From assembly GCA_903908785.1 (NCBI GenBank), contig CAIVTL010000306.1, positions 1 through 7,637 on the forward strand: a DNA stretch of 7,637 nucleotides, read 5' to 3'. Of this stretch, positions 1 to 5,583 are shown piece after piece. This DNA comes from Caldifarciminota bacterium. GTDB taxonomy: Bacteria; Hydrothermota; Tepidihabitantia; Tepidihabitantales; Tepidihabitantaceae. Positions within the stretch are counted from its first letter, which is position 1; every line of letters begins with the position of its first letter. A model generated the notes under the pieces. That model saw only the letters and a program-made list of their open reading frames with translations. It searched no databases and was not told the DNA's origin. The translations under genes were made by a program, and so were the position numbers.

Positions 1-99
1 ATCTTCAAGGTCGCGGACTACGGCATCGTCGGCGACCTGTTCAAGATTGTGCCGATGCTGACGGAGGAGTTCAAGAAGGCAAGGGGTCAAGGGACATAG
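1..99 (+). CDS. etfA: Electron transfer flavoprotein alpha subunit, C-terminal end (5' truncated by window)
   Basis: Only the last 32 codons are present, read in frame 1 to a TAG at 97-99. The peptide contains ADYGIVGDLFKIVPMLTEEF, which closely matches the conserved C-terminus of EtfA/FixB (pattern DYGIVGDLF..VP.L..E). EtfA carries the FAD-binding C-terminal domain of the ETF heterodimer, which takes electrons from acyl-CoA dehydrogenases in the cytoplasm. This fits the acyl-CoA dehydrogenase and iron-sulfur genes downstream, so an etfB gene probably lies just upstream, outside the window. The last five or so residues (RGQGT) and the stop codon are encoded by an 8-bp tandem repeat rather than by ordinary EtfA sequence, so the natural end seems to have been rewritten by repeat DNA. 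Confidence 0.85.
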   Translation: MFKVADYGIVGDLFKIVPMLTEEFKKARGQGT

Positions 100-160
100 G
101 GACAAAGGGATAAAGTGCACGGACACTCGATCCCTCGATCCCTTGATCCCTCTATCCCAT
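81..160. repeat. Two opposed 8-bp-unit arrays, end of etfA to the next gene
   Basis: The left arm (about 82-113) is built of 8-bp units of the form AGGGACAT, AGGGACAA, AGGGATAA. The right arm (about 127-158) has 8-bp units TCGATCCC, TCGATCCC, TTGATCCC, TCTATCCC, which are the same type of unit on the opposite strand. Around the centre, 106-117 can pair with 124-135 (10 of 12 positions, 6-nt loop). The array supplies the etfA stop codon and fills the whole junction. No T-tract follows, so it does not look like a standard terminator inside the operon. Confidence 0.8.
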
Positions 161-167
161 TCTGACC

Positions 168-617
168 ATGCCCAACACCAAGCAGACCGAGATAGCCGAG
201 GTGCGCGACGTCCTCGAACGCATCCTCGACATCTCCGAGCCGCCGGTCGCCCGCTGCCGCCTGCTCTCCTCCGGGTTCGGCCCGTCCCACACCCTCAAGA
301 CCGAAGCCGAACTGACCGGGACCCGCGCCTGCCTTGGCTGCGGCAACTGCGTGGACATCTGCTCGCTCCTTGCCCGCGAGCCGGCGCGGCTTCGGAAGAC
401 CGCCCAGCGCACATCGCTGGCCCTGGAGACCATGGTCGGCACCGACTGCGACCGCTGCTACGCCTGCGTCATGTCCTGCCCGCAGGTAGACACGAGTATC
501 AAGCATCACATTGTGAAGACCCGCACGGTCGAGCAGATGAAGCACCTGCTGGAGCGGCTCGGCCCGACCGACGACTATTACCTGGACGCTTTCCTTGAGG
601 AGGCCGAGAATGGCTGA
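168..617 (+). CDS. Small ferredoxin-like protein with two [4Fe-4S] clusters (HdrC-like)
   Basis: This 149-residue soluble protein has two complete CxxCxxCxxxC motifs: Cys55, 58, 61, 65 (CLGCGNCVDIC) and Cys94, 97, 100, 104 (CDRCYACVMSCPQ). The arrangement is that of a 4Fe-4S dicluster protein, like the HdrC-type subunits that wire flavoenzymes together. The roughly 50 residues before the first motif match nothing I recognise. No membrane segment or signal peptide is visible. The ATG at 168 is the first plausible start; it has no Shine-Dalgarno sequence because repeat DNA occupies the upstream region. The gene overlaps the next start by 8 nt, so the two products are probably made together and may form one complex passing electrons between ETF and the downstream flavoprotein (inference). 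The fold call is firm; the specific role is not. Confidence 0.85.
   Translation: MPNTKQTEIAEVRDVLERILDISEPPVARCRLLSSGFGPSHTLKTEAELTGTRACLGCGNCVDICSLLAREPARLRKTAQRTSLALETMVGTDCDRCYACVMSCPQVDTSIKHHIVKTRTVEQMKHLLERLGPTDDYYLDAFLEEAENG
597..603 (+). promoter_or_regulatory. Strong Shine-Dalgarno that fixes the next start
   Basis: GAGGAGG lies 6 nt before the ATG at 610. This favours the ATG at 610 over an in-frame TTG at 595, which would extend the protein by five residues but sits on top of the ribosome-binding site. The site lies inside the end of the preceding gene. Confidence 0.8.
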
Positions 618-1296
618 GACCAATCTTGTTGACATTTACATCACCGGCGAACGCCACCGGGTGCCGGACTCGCTGACGATTCTGCAGGCGCTCGAATACG
701 CCGGGTACAAGCTGGTGCGCGGCGTAGGCTGCCGGGGTGGGTTCTGCGGCGCGTGCGCCACGGTCTACCGCCTGCCCGGCGACTACCACCTGAAGTTCGC
801 GCTGGCCTGTCAAACCCGCATCGAGCCGGACATGCAGCTTGCGATGATTCCCTTCTACCCGGCCAATCGCGCCCGGTACCGCCTGTCCGAGCTGAAGGGC
901 AATGCGAAGGAAGTCCTCGAACTCTACCCGGAGATGCTCCGGTGCTACGGCTGCAACACCTGCACCAAGTCCTGCCCGCAGGACATCGACGTACTCGGCT
1001 ACGTTTCCGCCATTGTGCGCGGCGACCTCGCCGCCGCTGCGGACATCTCGTTCGACTGCATCATGTGCGGCCTGTGCGTCTCCCGCTGTCCGGCCGAACT
1101 AGTCAAGCACAACGCGGCCTTGCTCTGCCGCCGGGTCTACGGCCGCGACCTGGCCCCGAAATCCGAGCACCTGGCCCGCCGCCGCGAGGAAATCAAAGCC
1201 GGTAAGTTCAAGCTCGATACGGCCGCGCTCAAGACGAAATCCAAGGACGAACTGAAGAAGCGCTACGCCGAACGCGACATCGAACCGGGGGAATGA
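610..1296 (+). CDS. Succinate dehydrogenase/fumarate reductase-type iron-sulfur subunit, [2Fe-2S] plus two [4Fe-4S]
   Basis: The protein has 228 residues from the ATG at 610. The N-terminal half is a plant-type [2Fe-2S] domain with Cys41, 46, 49 and 67 (GCRGGFCGACA, then LACQ), as in SdhB/FrdB. The C-terminal half has two full CxxCxxCxxxCP motifs: Cys112, 115, 118, 122 and Cys150, 153, 156, 160. SdhB proteins carry one [4Fe-4S] and one [3Fe-4S] centre; here both look like [4Fe-4S], closer to HdrC or the N-terminal part of the thiol:fumarate reductase TfrB. The C-terminal CCG domains of TfrB are absent. The C-terminal 40 residues are charged and lysine-rich. It overlaps the preceding gene by 8 nt and is followed after 48 nt by the flavoprotein gene, its probable partner. 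It likely passes electrons to or from that FAD. Confidence 0.87.
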   Translation: MAETNLVDIYITGERHRVPDSLTILQALEYAGYKLVRGVGCRGGFCGACATVYRLPGDYHLKFALACQTRIEPDMQLAMIPFYPANRARYRLSELKGNAKEVLELYPEMLRCYGCNTCTKSCPQDIDVLGYVSAIVRGDLAAAADISFDCIMCGLCVSRCPAELVKHNAALLCRRVYGRDLAPKSEHLARRREEIKAGKFKLDTAALKTKSKDELKKRYAERDIEPGE

Positions 1297-1301
1297 CATG
1301 A

Positions 1302-1328
1302 ATAGGTCATATAGATCCCATAAGTCCT
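1302..1328. repeat. 9-bp-unit degenerate array in the Fe-S/flavoprotein junction
   Basis: Three 9-bp units, ATAGGTCAT, ATAGATCCC and ATAAGTCCT, fill most of the 48-bp spacer. The unit is the same family as the in-gene array at 3580-3606. A Shine-Dalgarno GAGGAG (1334-1339) stands between this array and the flavoprotein start at 1345. Confidence 0.7.
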
Positions 1329-1344
1329 ATTTTGAGGAGCGCGC

Positions 1345-2973
1345 ATGAGCTACCCCTCCACTATGCAGGATTCGTTGAACCGGCTGATTGCCAGCCGCGA
1401 GCGCCGCATGACCGAGACGTTCCCGCGCGCCACGGCCGAAGCCAAGGAAGCCCTGCTCAAGGGTTTCCACCCCGACTACATTGCCGACACGTTTGCGGCC
1501 CTGCGCATCGGGCCCAACACCGGCGACCGCACCCCGCGCGAACTGGCGCTCCTGCTCGAAGCCGACTCCACGCTGCCCGACGTCCATAGTCCAAAGTCCA
1601 TAGTCCATAGTCTTCCGCTCGATAGTCCGGACTTCGATTGCGACGTGCTCATCATCGGCGGCGGCGGCGCGGGCTGCTCGGCCGCAATCATGGCCGACAA
1701 CGCCGGGGCAAAAGTACTGATTGCCACCAAGCTCCGGCTCGGCGACGCCAACACGATGATGGCCCAGGGCGGAATCCAGGCCGCGGACAAGGACATCGAC
1801 TCGCCGGCCATTCATTACCTTGATGTGATGGGCGGCGGCCACTTCGCCAACACCCCGGACCTGGTCGAGGCGCTTGTTTCCGATGCGCCTGAGTCCATCG
1901 GTTGGCTGGAGGACCTCGGGGCCATGTTCGACAAGAACCCCGACGGCTCGATGAAGACCATCCACGGCGGCGGCACCTCGCGTCGAAGAATGCACACCGC
2001 GCGCGACTACACGGGCGCGGAAATAATGCGCACCCTGCGCGACGAAGTCAGAAGCCGCGAGAACGTGACGCTGCTCGAGTTCTCCCCCGCGGTCGAACTG
2101 CTGACCGACTCGAAGGGTGAGGTGACGGGCGCGGTCCTCCTCAACCTGAACCTCAATCGCCACTCGGTCGTTCGCGCGAAGACAGTCATCATTGCCACCG
2201 GCGGCAGCGGCCGGTTGCACTACCAGGGCTTTCCGACCTCGAACCACTACGGCGCGACCGGCGATGGCCTCGTCCTCGCCTACCGCGCGGGCGCTCACCT
2301 TGCCTTCATTGATACGATGCAGTACCACCCGACCGGCGCCGCCTATCCCCAGCAGATACTCGGCCTGCTCGTTACCGAGAAGGTCCGCAGCATCGGCGCG
2401 CAACTGGTCAACGCCGAGGGCGAGCAGTTCATCTTCCCGCTCGAGACCCGCGACGTGGTCGCGTCCGCCATCATCCGCGAATGCAAGAACGAAAGGTGCG
2501 TTACGACTCCGACCGAAGTACAGGCCGTCTGGCTCGACACCCCGATGATTGAAATCCGGCGCGGGGCCGGCACGGTCAAACACGAACTGCCGGCAATGGT
2601 GCGCCAGTTCGGCAGGCACGGCATCGACATCGCCAAAGAACCGATGCTCATCTTTCCCACGCTCCACTACCAGAACGGCGGCGTCGAAATTACGGCCGAC
2701 TGCGCGACCAACGTGCCGGGCCTGCTCGTGGCCGGTGAGGCCTCAGGTGGAGTCCACGGCCGTAACCGGCTGATGGGCAACTCCCTGCTCGACGTCGTAG
2801 TCTTTGGCCGCCGGGCCGGTATTGCCGCGGCCAGGCTGGCAAAGGAACGCACCGGTGACCTGCAACTCGGTCTCACGCACCTTGAACACTGGCGGCAGCA
2901 AATGAAGGCCAAAGGCCTCGGCTTCGAAGTCAAGTCTCCCCTGCTCCTACCCGACTATACCCGCAAGACCTAG
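1345..2973 (+). CDS. Fumarate reductase/succinate dehydrogenase-family FAD flavoprotein, truncated C-terminus
   Basis: The protein has 542 residues; GAGGAG 5 nt upstream supports the ATG at 1345. The FAD-binding motif GGGGAG is at 105-110, after an unusual N-terminal extension of about 95 residues. Residues equivalent to the E. coli SdhA dicarboxylate site are present: His328 (QYHPTG), Arg348 (TEKVRSIG), His441 (PTLHYQNGG) and Arg475 (GRNRLMGNS). Asn136 (ANTMMAQGG) stands where SdhA/FrdA have the His that binds FAD covalently, so FAD is probably bound non-covalently, as in L-aspartate oxidase. Only about 50 residues follow the FGRRAG motif, so the usual helical C-terminal domain is missing. 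It could reduce fumarate, oxidise succinate, or act on a related acid. L-aspartate oxidase is less likely given the iron-sulfur neighbours. Codons 80-90 are made of a 7-bp repeat. Confidence 0.85.
   Translation: MSYPSTMQDSLNRLIASRERRMTETFPRATAEAKEALLKGFHPDYIADTFAALRIGPNTGDRTPRELALLLEADSTLPDVHSPKSIVHSLPLDSPDFDCDVLIIGGGGAGCSAAIMADNAGAKVLIATKLRLGDANTMMAQGGIQAADKDIDSPAIHYLDVMGGGHFANTPDLVEALVSDAPESIGWLEDLGAMFDKNPDGSMKTIHGGGTSRRRMHTARDYTGAEIMRTLRDEVRSRENVTLLEFSPAVELLTDSKGEVTGAVLLNLNLNRHSVVRAKTVIIATGGSGRLHYQGFPTSNHYGATGDGLVLAYRAGAHLAFIDTMQYHPTGAAYPQQILGLLVTEKVRSIGAQLVNAEGEQFIFPLETRDVVASAIIRECKNERCVTTPTEVQAVWLDTPMIEIRRGAGTVKHELPAMVRQFGRHGIDIAKEPMLIFPTLHYQNGGVEITADCATNVPGLLVAGEASGGVHGRNRLMGNSLLDVVVFGRRAGIAAARLAKERTGDLQLGLTHLEHWRQQMKAKGLGFEVKSPLLLPDYTRKT
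1582..1616. repeat. 7-bp tandem repeat inside the flavoprotein gene
   Basis: Consecutive 7-bp units GTCCATA, GTCCAAA, GTCCATA, GTCCATA, then GTCTTCC, encode residues 80-90 (about VHSPKSIVHSL) in frame. They fall in the linker just before the FAD-binding core (starts near residue 98), where extra residues are likely tolerated. Confidence 0.85.
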
Positions 2974-2978
2974 GAGGG
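2972..2978 (+). promoter_or_regulatory. Orphan Shine-Dalgarno, displaced from the acyl-CoA dehydrogenase start
   Basis: AGGAGGG overlaps the flavoprotein stop codon but has no ATG or GTG close behind it. The next gene starts 95 nt further on, after two repeat arrays. The simplest reading is that this was the ribosome-binding site of the dehydrogenase before repeat DNA separated them. It could also serve a TTG at 2982, which opens a 29-codon frame ending 1 nt before the dehydrogenase ATG. Confidence 0.5.
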
Positions 2979-3011
2979 ATTTTGGATTTCAGATTTAGGA
3001 TTTTGGATTGC
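2977..3011. repeat. 7-bp-unit array downstream of the flavoprotein gene
   Basis: Five contiguous AT-rich 7-bp units: GGATTTT, GGATTTC, AGATTTA, GGATTTT, GGATTGC. The low GC content stands out from the surroundings. A small hairpin (GCCGG 3010-3014 with CCGGC 3025-3029) follows. Confidence 0.8.
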
Positions 3012-3028
3012 CGGCTTCCGGTGTCCGG

Positions 3029-3068
3029 CACTAGACCACTGGACCACTTGAGCACTGGAGCACTTTCC
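3029..3068. repeat. 8-bp-unit array just upstream of the acyl-CoA dehydrogenase gene
   Basis: Five contiguous 8-bp units: CACTAGAC, CACTGGAC, CACTTGAG, CACTGGAG, CACTTTCC. The array ends 4 nt before the start codon at 3073 and leaves only a weak GGAG (3057-3060) as a possible ribosome-binding site, 12 nt from the ATG. Confidence 0.85.
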
Positions 3069-3072
3069 TAGA

Positions 3073-4158
3073 ATGGACTTCACCTTCGGCGAAGATGCGG
3101 ACATGGTCCGCCAGACCGCGCACGAGTTCGTCCGGCGCGACCTGCTGCCGCAGGAACCGAAGTTCCTCAATTCTAGAGACCCGGCTGAGCGGGCCGCGAT
3201 TGTCGAAGCCGCCACGGCCGGCATCAAGGAGATGGGCCTGTACAGCGCGGGCGTGCCCGAGGCATTCGGCGGCGGCGGGCTTGGCGTGATGGAGACCTGC
3301 CTGATTGCCGAAGAACTCGGCCAGACTATCATCCCGGTCGAATGGGGCGAGCTGACGCCTATCCTGTACGAGTGTTCGGACGCGCAGAGGCCGACCTTTC
3401 TCGCGCCCGTGGTCGAGGGCTCAAAATCCTACGCGGTCGCGTTCAACGAGCCTGCGCCTTTTGCCGACCCCACGAAGATGGCGACAACCGCGCAGCAATC
3501 CGACTCCGGCTGGACCCTGAACGGCACCAAGGTCCTGCCCAGCCGCAAGGCCGACTTCTACCTTGTCTTTGCGTCCGCCATAGGTCCAATAGGTCCTATA
3601 GGCCCTACATGTCTTGTTCTGGACTCCGGCGCCCCCGACACGCAACTCCACGGCAACCTGCTGACGCTCTCCGGCAGCGTAGTGCCCGCCGATCGGGTGC
3701 TCGGCGCTCCGGGTAGGGCCATGAGCCTTGGCCGCAAGTGGTTCCCGCTGACGCGCATCGTCCGCGCCGCCGCGGTACTCGGGGCCTGCAACCGACTCCT
3801 CGAAGTCAACGCCCAGTATGCCCACGACTGGACCTCGATGGGTGCGCACGTATCCGAACGCAAACCCATCCAACAGGCGCTCGGCGACACGGCCGGTGAC
3901 GTAGAGGCCCTGCGTTGGCTCGTCTATCACACCGCGGGGCTTGCCGCCGAAGGCAAGAAGATTGAATACGACTCCATGCTCCTGAAACTCCAGGCCCACA
4001 AGGTCCTCACCGACACCGTCAACCGTTCGGTTCGTATCCACGGCGGCACCATCCCGCCCATCTGCGAGTGGCTCCGCAAGAACGCCGCGTCCGAAGACGC
4101 CACCGACATGCTCCGCCTCGCCGTGGCCCGCGAGACCATCTCCCGCCTCCTGCCGTAA
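3073..4158 (+). CDS. Acyl-CoA dehydrogenase family protein
   Basis: The 361-residue protein, slightly short for the family (about 380-400), has the expected order: N-terminal helices with PEAFGGGGLG near residues 61-70, a beta domain with GWTLNGTK (146-153), and a C-terminal helical domain with VRIHGG (320-325). At the usual catalytic-base motif (typically EGTSEI) the sequence reads EDATDM, so Glu341 is kept in line with the catalytic glutamate while the Gly-Thr that follow it are lost. These FAD enzymes oxidise acyl-CoA to enoyl-CoA and pass electrons to ETF, matching etfA upstream. The substrate cannot be read from the sequence, and the altered motif leaves open an unusual substrate or reduced activity. 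Residues 170-179 (IGPIGPIGPT) come from a 9-bp repeat. The start at 3073 lacks a good ribosome-binding site. Confidence 0.85.
   Translation: MDFTFGEDADMVRQTAHEFVRRDLLPQEPKFLNSRDPAERAAIVEAATAGIKEMGLYSAGVPEAFGGGGLGVMETCLIAEELGQTIIPVEWGELTPILYECSDAQRPTFLAPVVEGSKSYAVAFNEPAPFADPTKMATTAQQSDSGWTLNGTKVLPSRKADFYLVFASAIGPIGPIGPTCLVLDSGAPDTQLHGNLLTLSGSVVPADRVLGAPGRAMSLGRKWFPLTRIVRAAAVLGACNRLLEVNAQYAHDWTSMGAHVSERKPIQQALGDTAGDVEALRWLVYHTAGLAAEGKKIEYDSMLLKLQAHKVLTDTVNRSVRIHGGTIPPICEWLRKNAASEDATDMLRLAVARETISRLLP
3580..3606. repeat. 9-bp in-frame repeat inside the acyl-CoA dehydrogenase gene
   Basis: Three units ATAGGTCCA, ATAGGTCCT, ATAGGCCCT encode Ile-Gly-Pro three times (residues 170-178) in the beta domain, right after FYLVFASA. 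Being a multiple of 3, the unit cannot shift the frame. The unit belongs to the same family as the intergenic array at 1302-1328. Confidence 0.85.
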
Positions 4159-4222
4159 CGCGCAGACTCTCTCTCTTCCGTACCCCGGAATCGGACTTGA
4201 ACCGCCAGGGATGCCAAGGTGC

Positions 4223-4250
4223 AAAGTGGAAAGTGGAAATGGCAAAGTGG
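4223..4250. repeat. 7-bp-unit array, AAAGTGG type
   Basis: Four contiguous units: AAAGTGG, AAAGTGG, AAATGGC, AAAGTGG. The same units in the same order recur in the longer array at 6146-6215. Confidence 0.85.
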
Positions 4251-4281
4251 GGACCGTGACACGAGGAGCGGCTTCCGCTAC

Positions 4282-4345
4282 TGCAAACTGCCAACTGCAA
4301 ACTGCAAACTCGTGCGCAGCGCGCGGGCTTTGGTGCTTGGTGCTT
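4282..4345. repeat. 7-bp-unit arrays, TGCAAAC type and GGTGCTT type
   Basis: TGCAAAC, TGCCAAC, TGCAAAC, TGCAAAC run without a gap from 4282 to 4309. After 22 bp of unrelated sequence, GGTGCTT occurs twice in tandem (4332-4345). The two units differ from each other and from the AAAGTGG array a few bases upstream, yet the 7-bp period is shared. Confidence 0.75.
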
Positions 4346-4382
4346 ACCTGGCCCGTGAGAGTCTTGGACCTGCAATCTTCGC

Positions 4383-4411
4383 TTGACGAGGCGCGACTGC
4401 GGACTTATTCT
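4383..4411 (+). promoter_or_regulatory. Sigma-70-like promoter of the kelch gene, close to its start codon
   Basis: TTGACG (4383-4388) and TATTCT (4406-4411) are separated by 17 bp. The kelch ATG is at 4417, only 5 nt past the -10 box, so transcription would begin at or next to the start codon. No Shine-Dalgarno precedes the ATG. Confidence 0.55.
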
Positions 4412-4416
4412 GATTC

Positions 4417-5562
4417 ATGAACAGGGCAATAATTCTCGTCGGTCTGGTCTGCGCGCTTGCGTCGGCCCAGATGTGGCATACGCTCAAGCCCCTGCCTTCC
4501 CCCCGCTACGGCGGCGCGGCGCTCGCGCGCCATCGCACCGTCTATCACCTCGGCGGCTCCGTCATCGGCGGTGTGAAGACTGCTACCGTCTACAACTACG
4601 ACGTCGCAACCGACTCATGGACCGTTGGCGATTCCATGCTCACGGCCCGCCACCGATTCGGCGCGGTCGCGACCAACTCCCGGCTCTACGCGTTCGGCGG
4701 CTGGGGCAACGGCGGCGTGTTGCTGAACTCGGCCGAGTGCTACGACCCGGTCTCGCACACCTGGGCGCCAATCGAGACAATGCCCACGCGGCGCGCCAGC
4801 ATGTTTGCCGCTGCCGCGAACGGCAAAGTCTACGCCATCGGCGGCTGGAACGGCACGTCGGCAGTCGACGCGGTCGAAGCGTTTGACCCGACAACCGGGC
4901 ATTGGACCCAACTGCGGCCGATGCCCGTACCGCGCGGCGAAGGCGTCACCGGCAACCCGGACAACACGATAGTCTGCATCGGCGGCACCACCAATGGCGC
5001 GGACATCCTTGACCGCGTCGACCGCTACGACCCGGCAAGCGACACCTGGTACGACTGCGAACCAATCCCGGTCGCCCGGTTCGGCGGGGCCGGGGCCACC
5101 GAGACGCACAAAGTCTACGTCTACGGCGGAGTCGGCCCGGGGGCGACGAACACCCGCGCAACGAACTGGTTTGTCGGTAACGAGTGGAACCCGGCCGACT
5201 CGATTCCCTCCTCGCGCCGCTACCTCGCCGGCTGCTGCCTGTACCCCTATGCCTATGCCGTCGGCGGACTCGACAGCCTGCTGCAGCCGACCGCGCTGGT
5301 CGAAGCGCTCGAACTGCCCATGGCGGTTGAAGAAGAATGGTCCCGGCCTCTGCCCACGCAGCCCGCCACTCTCGTGCGCGGCTGCTGGTTCAACCCCTCG
5401 CCTCAGCACGCGACACTTTGTGACGCCCTGGGCCGAGCCGTGCTGCCACTTGGCCCCGGCGCGAATGACTTGAGCCGCGTCCCCTCCGGCGTCTACCTAT
5501 CGGTCACGCGCGACCGGTTCGGAAGGACCACCGGCGTGGCCCGAATCACGAAACTCGAATAG
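4417..5562 (+). CDS. Secreted kelch-repeat beta-propeller protein with C-terminal sorting-type domain
   Basis: The 381-residue protein begins with a short signal peptide (hydrophobic residues 4-15, predicted cut after Ala17 in ASA-Q). Six kelch blades follow, each with an R(Y/F)G-like turn, a (Y/V)..GG motif and a closing Trp; blades end near Trp68, Trp116, Trp163, Trp211, Trp257 and residue 301. Typical pieces are YAFGGW, YAIGGWNG and YDP.S.TW. Residues about 322-381 (DALGRAVLPL, then PSGVYLSV) resemble the beta-sandwich C-terminal domains seen on exported proteins of the Bacteroidetes/WOR-3 type, including type IX sorting domains, though I cannot say which secretion route is used. A six-bladed kelch propeller usually mediates binding, and some are enzymes such as the galactose-oxidase type; no catalytic residues are evident. 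It appears to be a single-gene unit with its own promoter and a downstream hairpin. Confidence 0.88.
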   Translation: MNRAIILVGLVCALASAQMWHTLKPLPSPRYGGAALARHRTVYHLGGSVIGGVKTATVYNYDVATDSWTVGDSMLTARHRFGAVATNSRLYAFGGWGNGGVLLNSAECYDPVSHTWAPIETMPTRRASMFAAAANGKVYAIGGWNGTSAVDAVEAFDPTTGHWTQLRPMPVPRGEGVTGNPDNTIVCIGGTTNGADILDRVDRYDPASDTWYDCEPIPVARFGGAGATETHKVYVYGGVGPGATNTRATNWFVGNEWNPADSIPSSRRYLAGCCLYPYAYAVGGLDSLLQPTALVEALELPMAVEEEWSRPLPTQPATLVRGCWFNPSPQHATLCDALGRAVLPLGPGANDLSRVPSGVYLSVTRDRFGRTTGVARITKLE

Positions 5563-5583
5563 CTCTCTCTCGTCTCGTCTCCC

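Larger units (their letters stand above)
4159..4416. other. Spacer between the operon and the kelch gene
   Basis: This 258-bp stretch holds no convincing gene. It begins with a pyrimidine run (ctctctctctt) and a small hairpin (TTCCG 4176-4180, CGGAA 4186-4190) with no T-tract, so no clear terminator. It continues with a fragment that resembles a tRNA T-arm on the minus strand (4181-4206), three 7-bp arrays and a promoter at 4383-4411. Confidence 0.6.

Noticed and set aside
610..1296. Heterodisulfide reductase or thiol:fumarate reductase TfrB proper
   Set aside because: No CCG cysteine domain follows the cluster motifs, so it is labelled only as an SDH/FRD-type iron-sulfur subunit.
1327..2667. 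Long open frame of 446 codons on the minus strand
   Set aside because: It lies opposite the flavoprotein gene, whose family motifs are clear on the plus strand. Its translation has no recognisable domain, and long antisense frames are common in GC-rich genes.
3421..4245. Minus-strand frame of 274 codons
   Set aside because: It is a shadow of the acyl-CoA dehydrogenase gene with no domain of its own.
4181..4260. tRNA gene on the minus strand
   Set aside because: Only a T-arm and acceptor-like 3' end can be seen. The anticodon and D-arm positions fall in a 7-bp repeat array and no 5' acceptor partner is present.
4211..4420. 69-codon frame before the kelch gene
   Set aside because: It is a reading of the 7-bp arrays with no domain, and it overlaps the promoter and start of the kelch gene.
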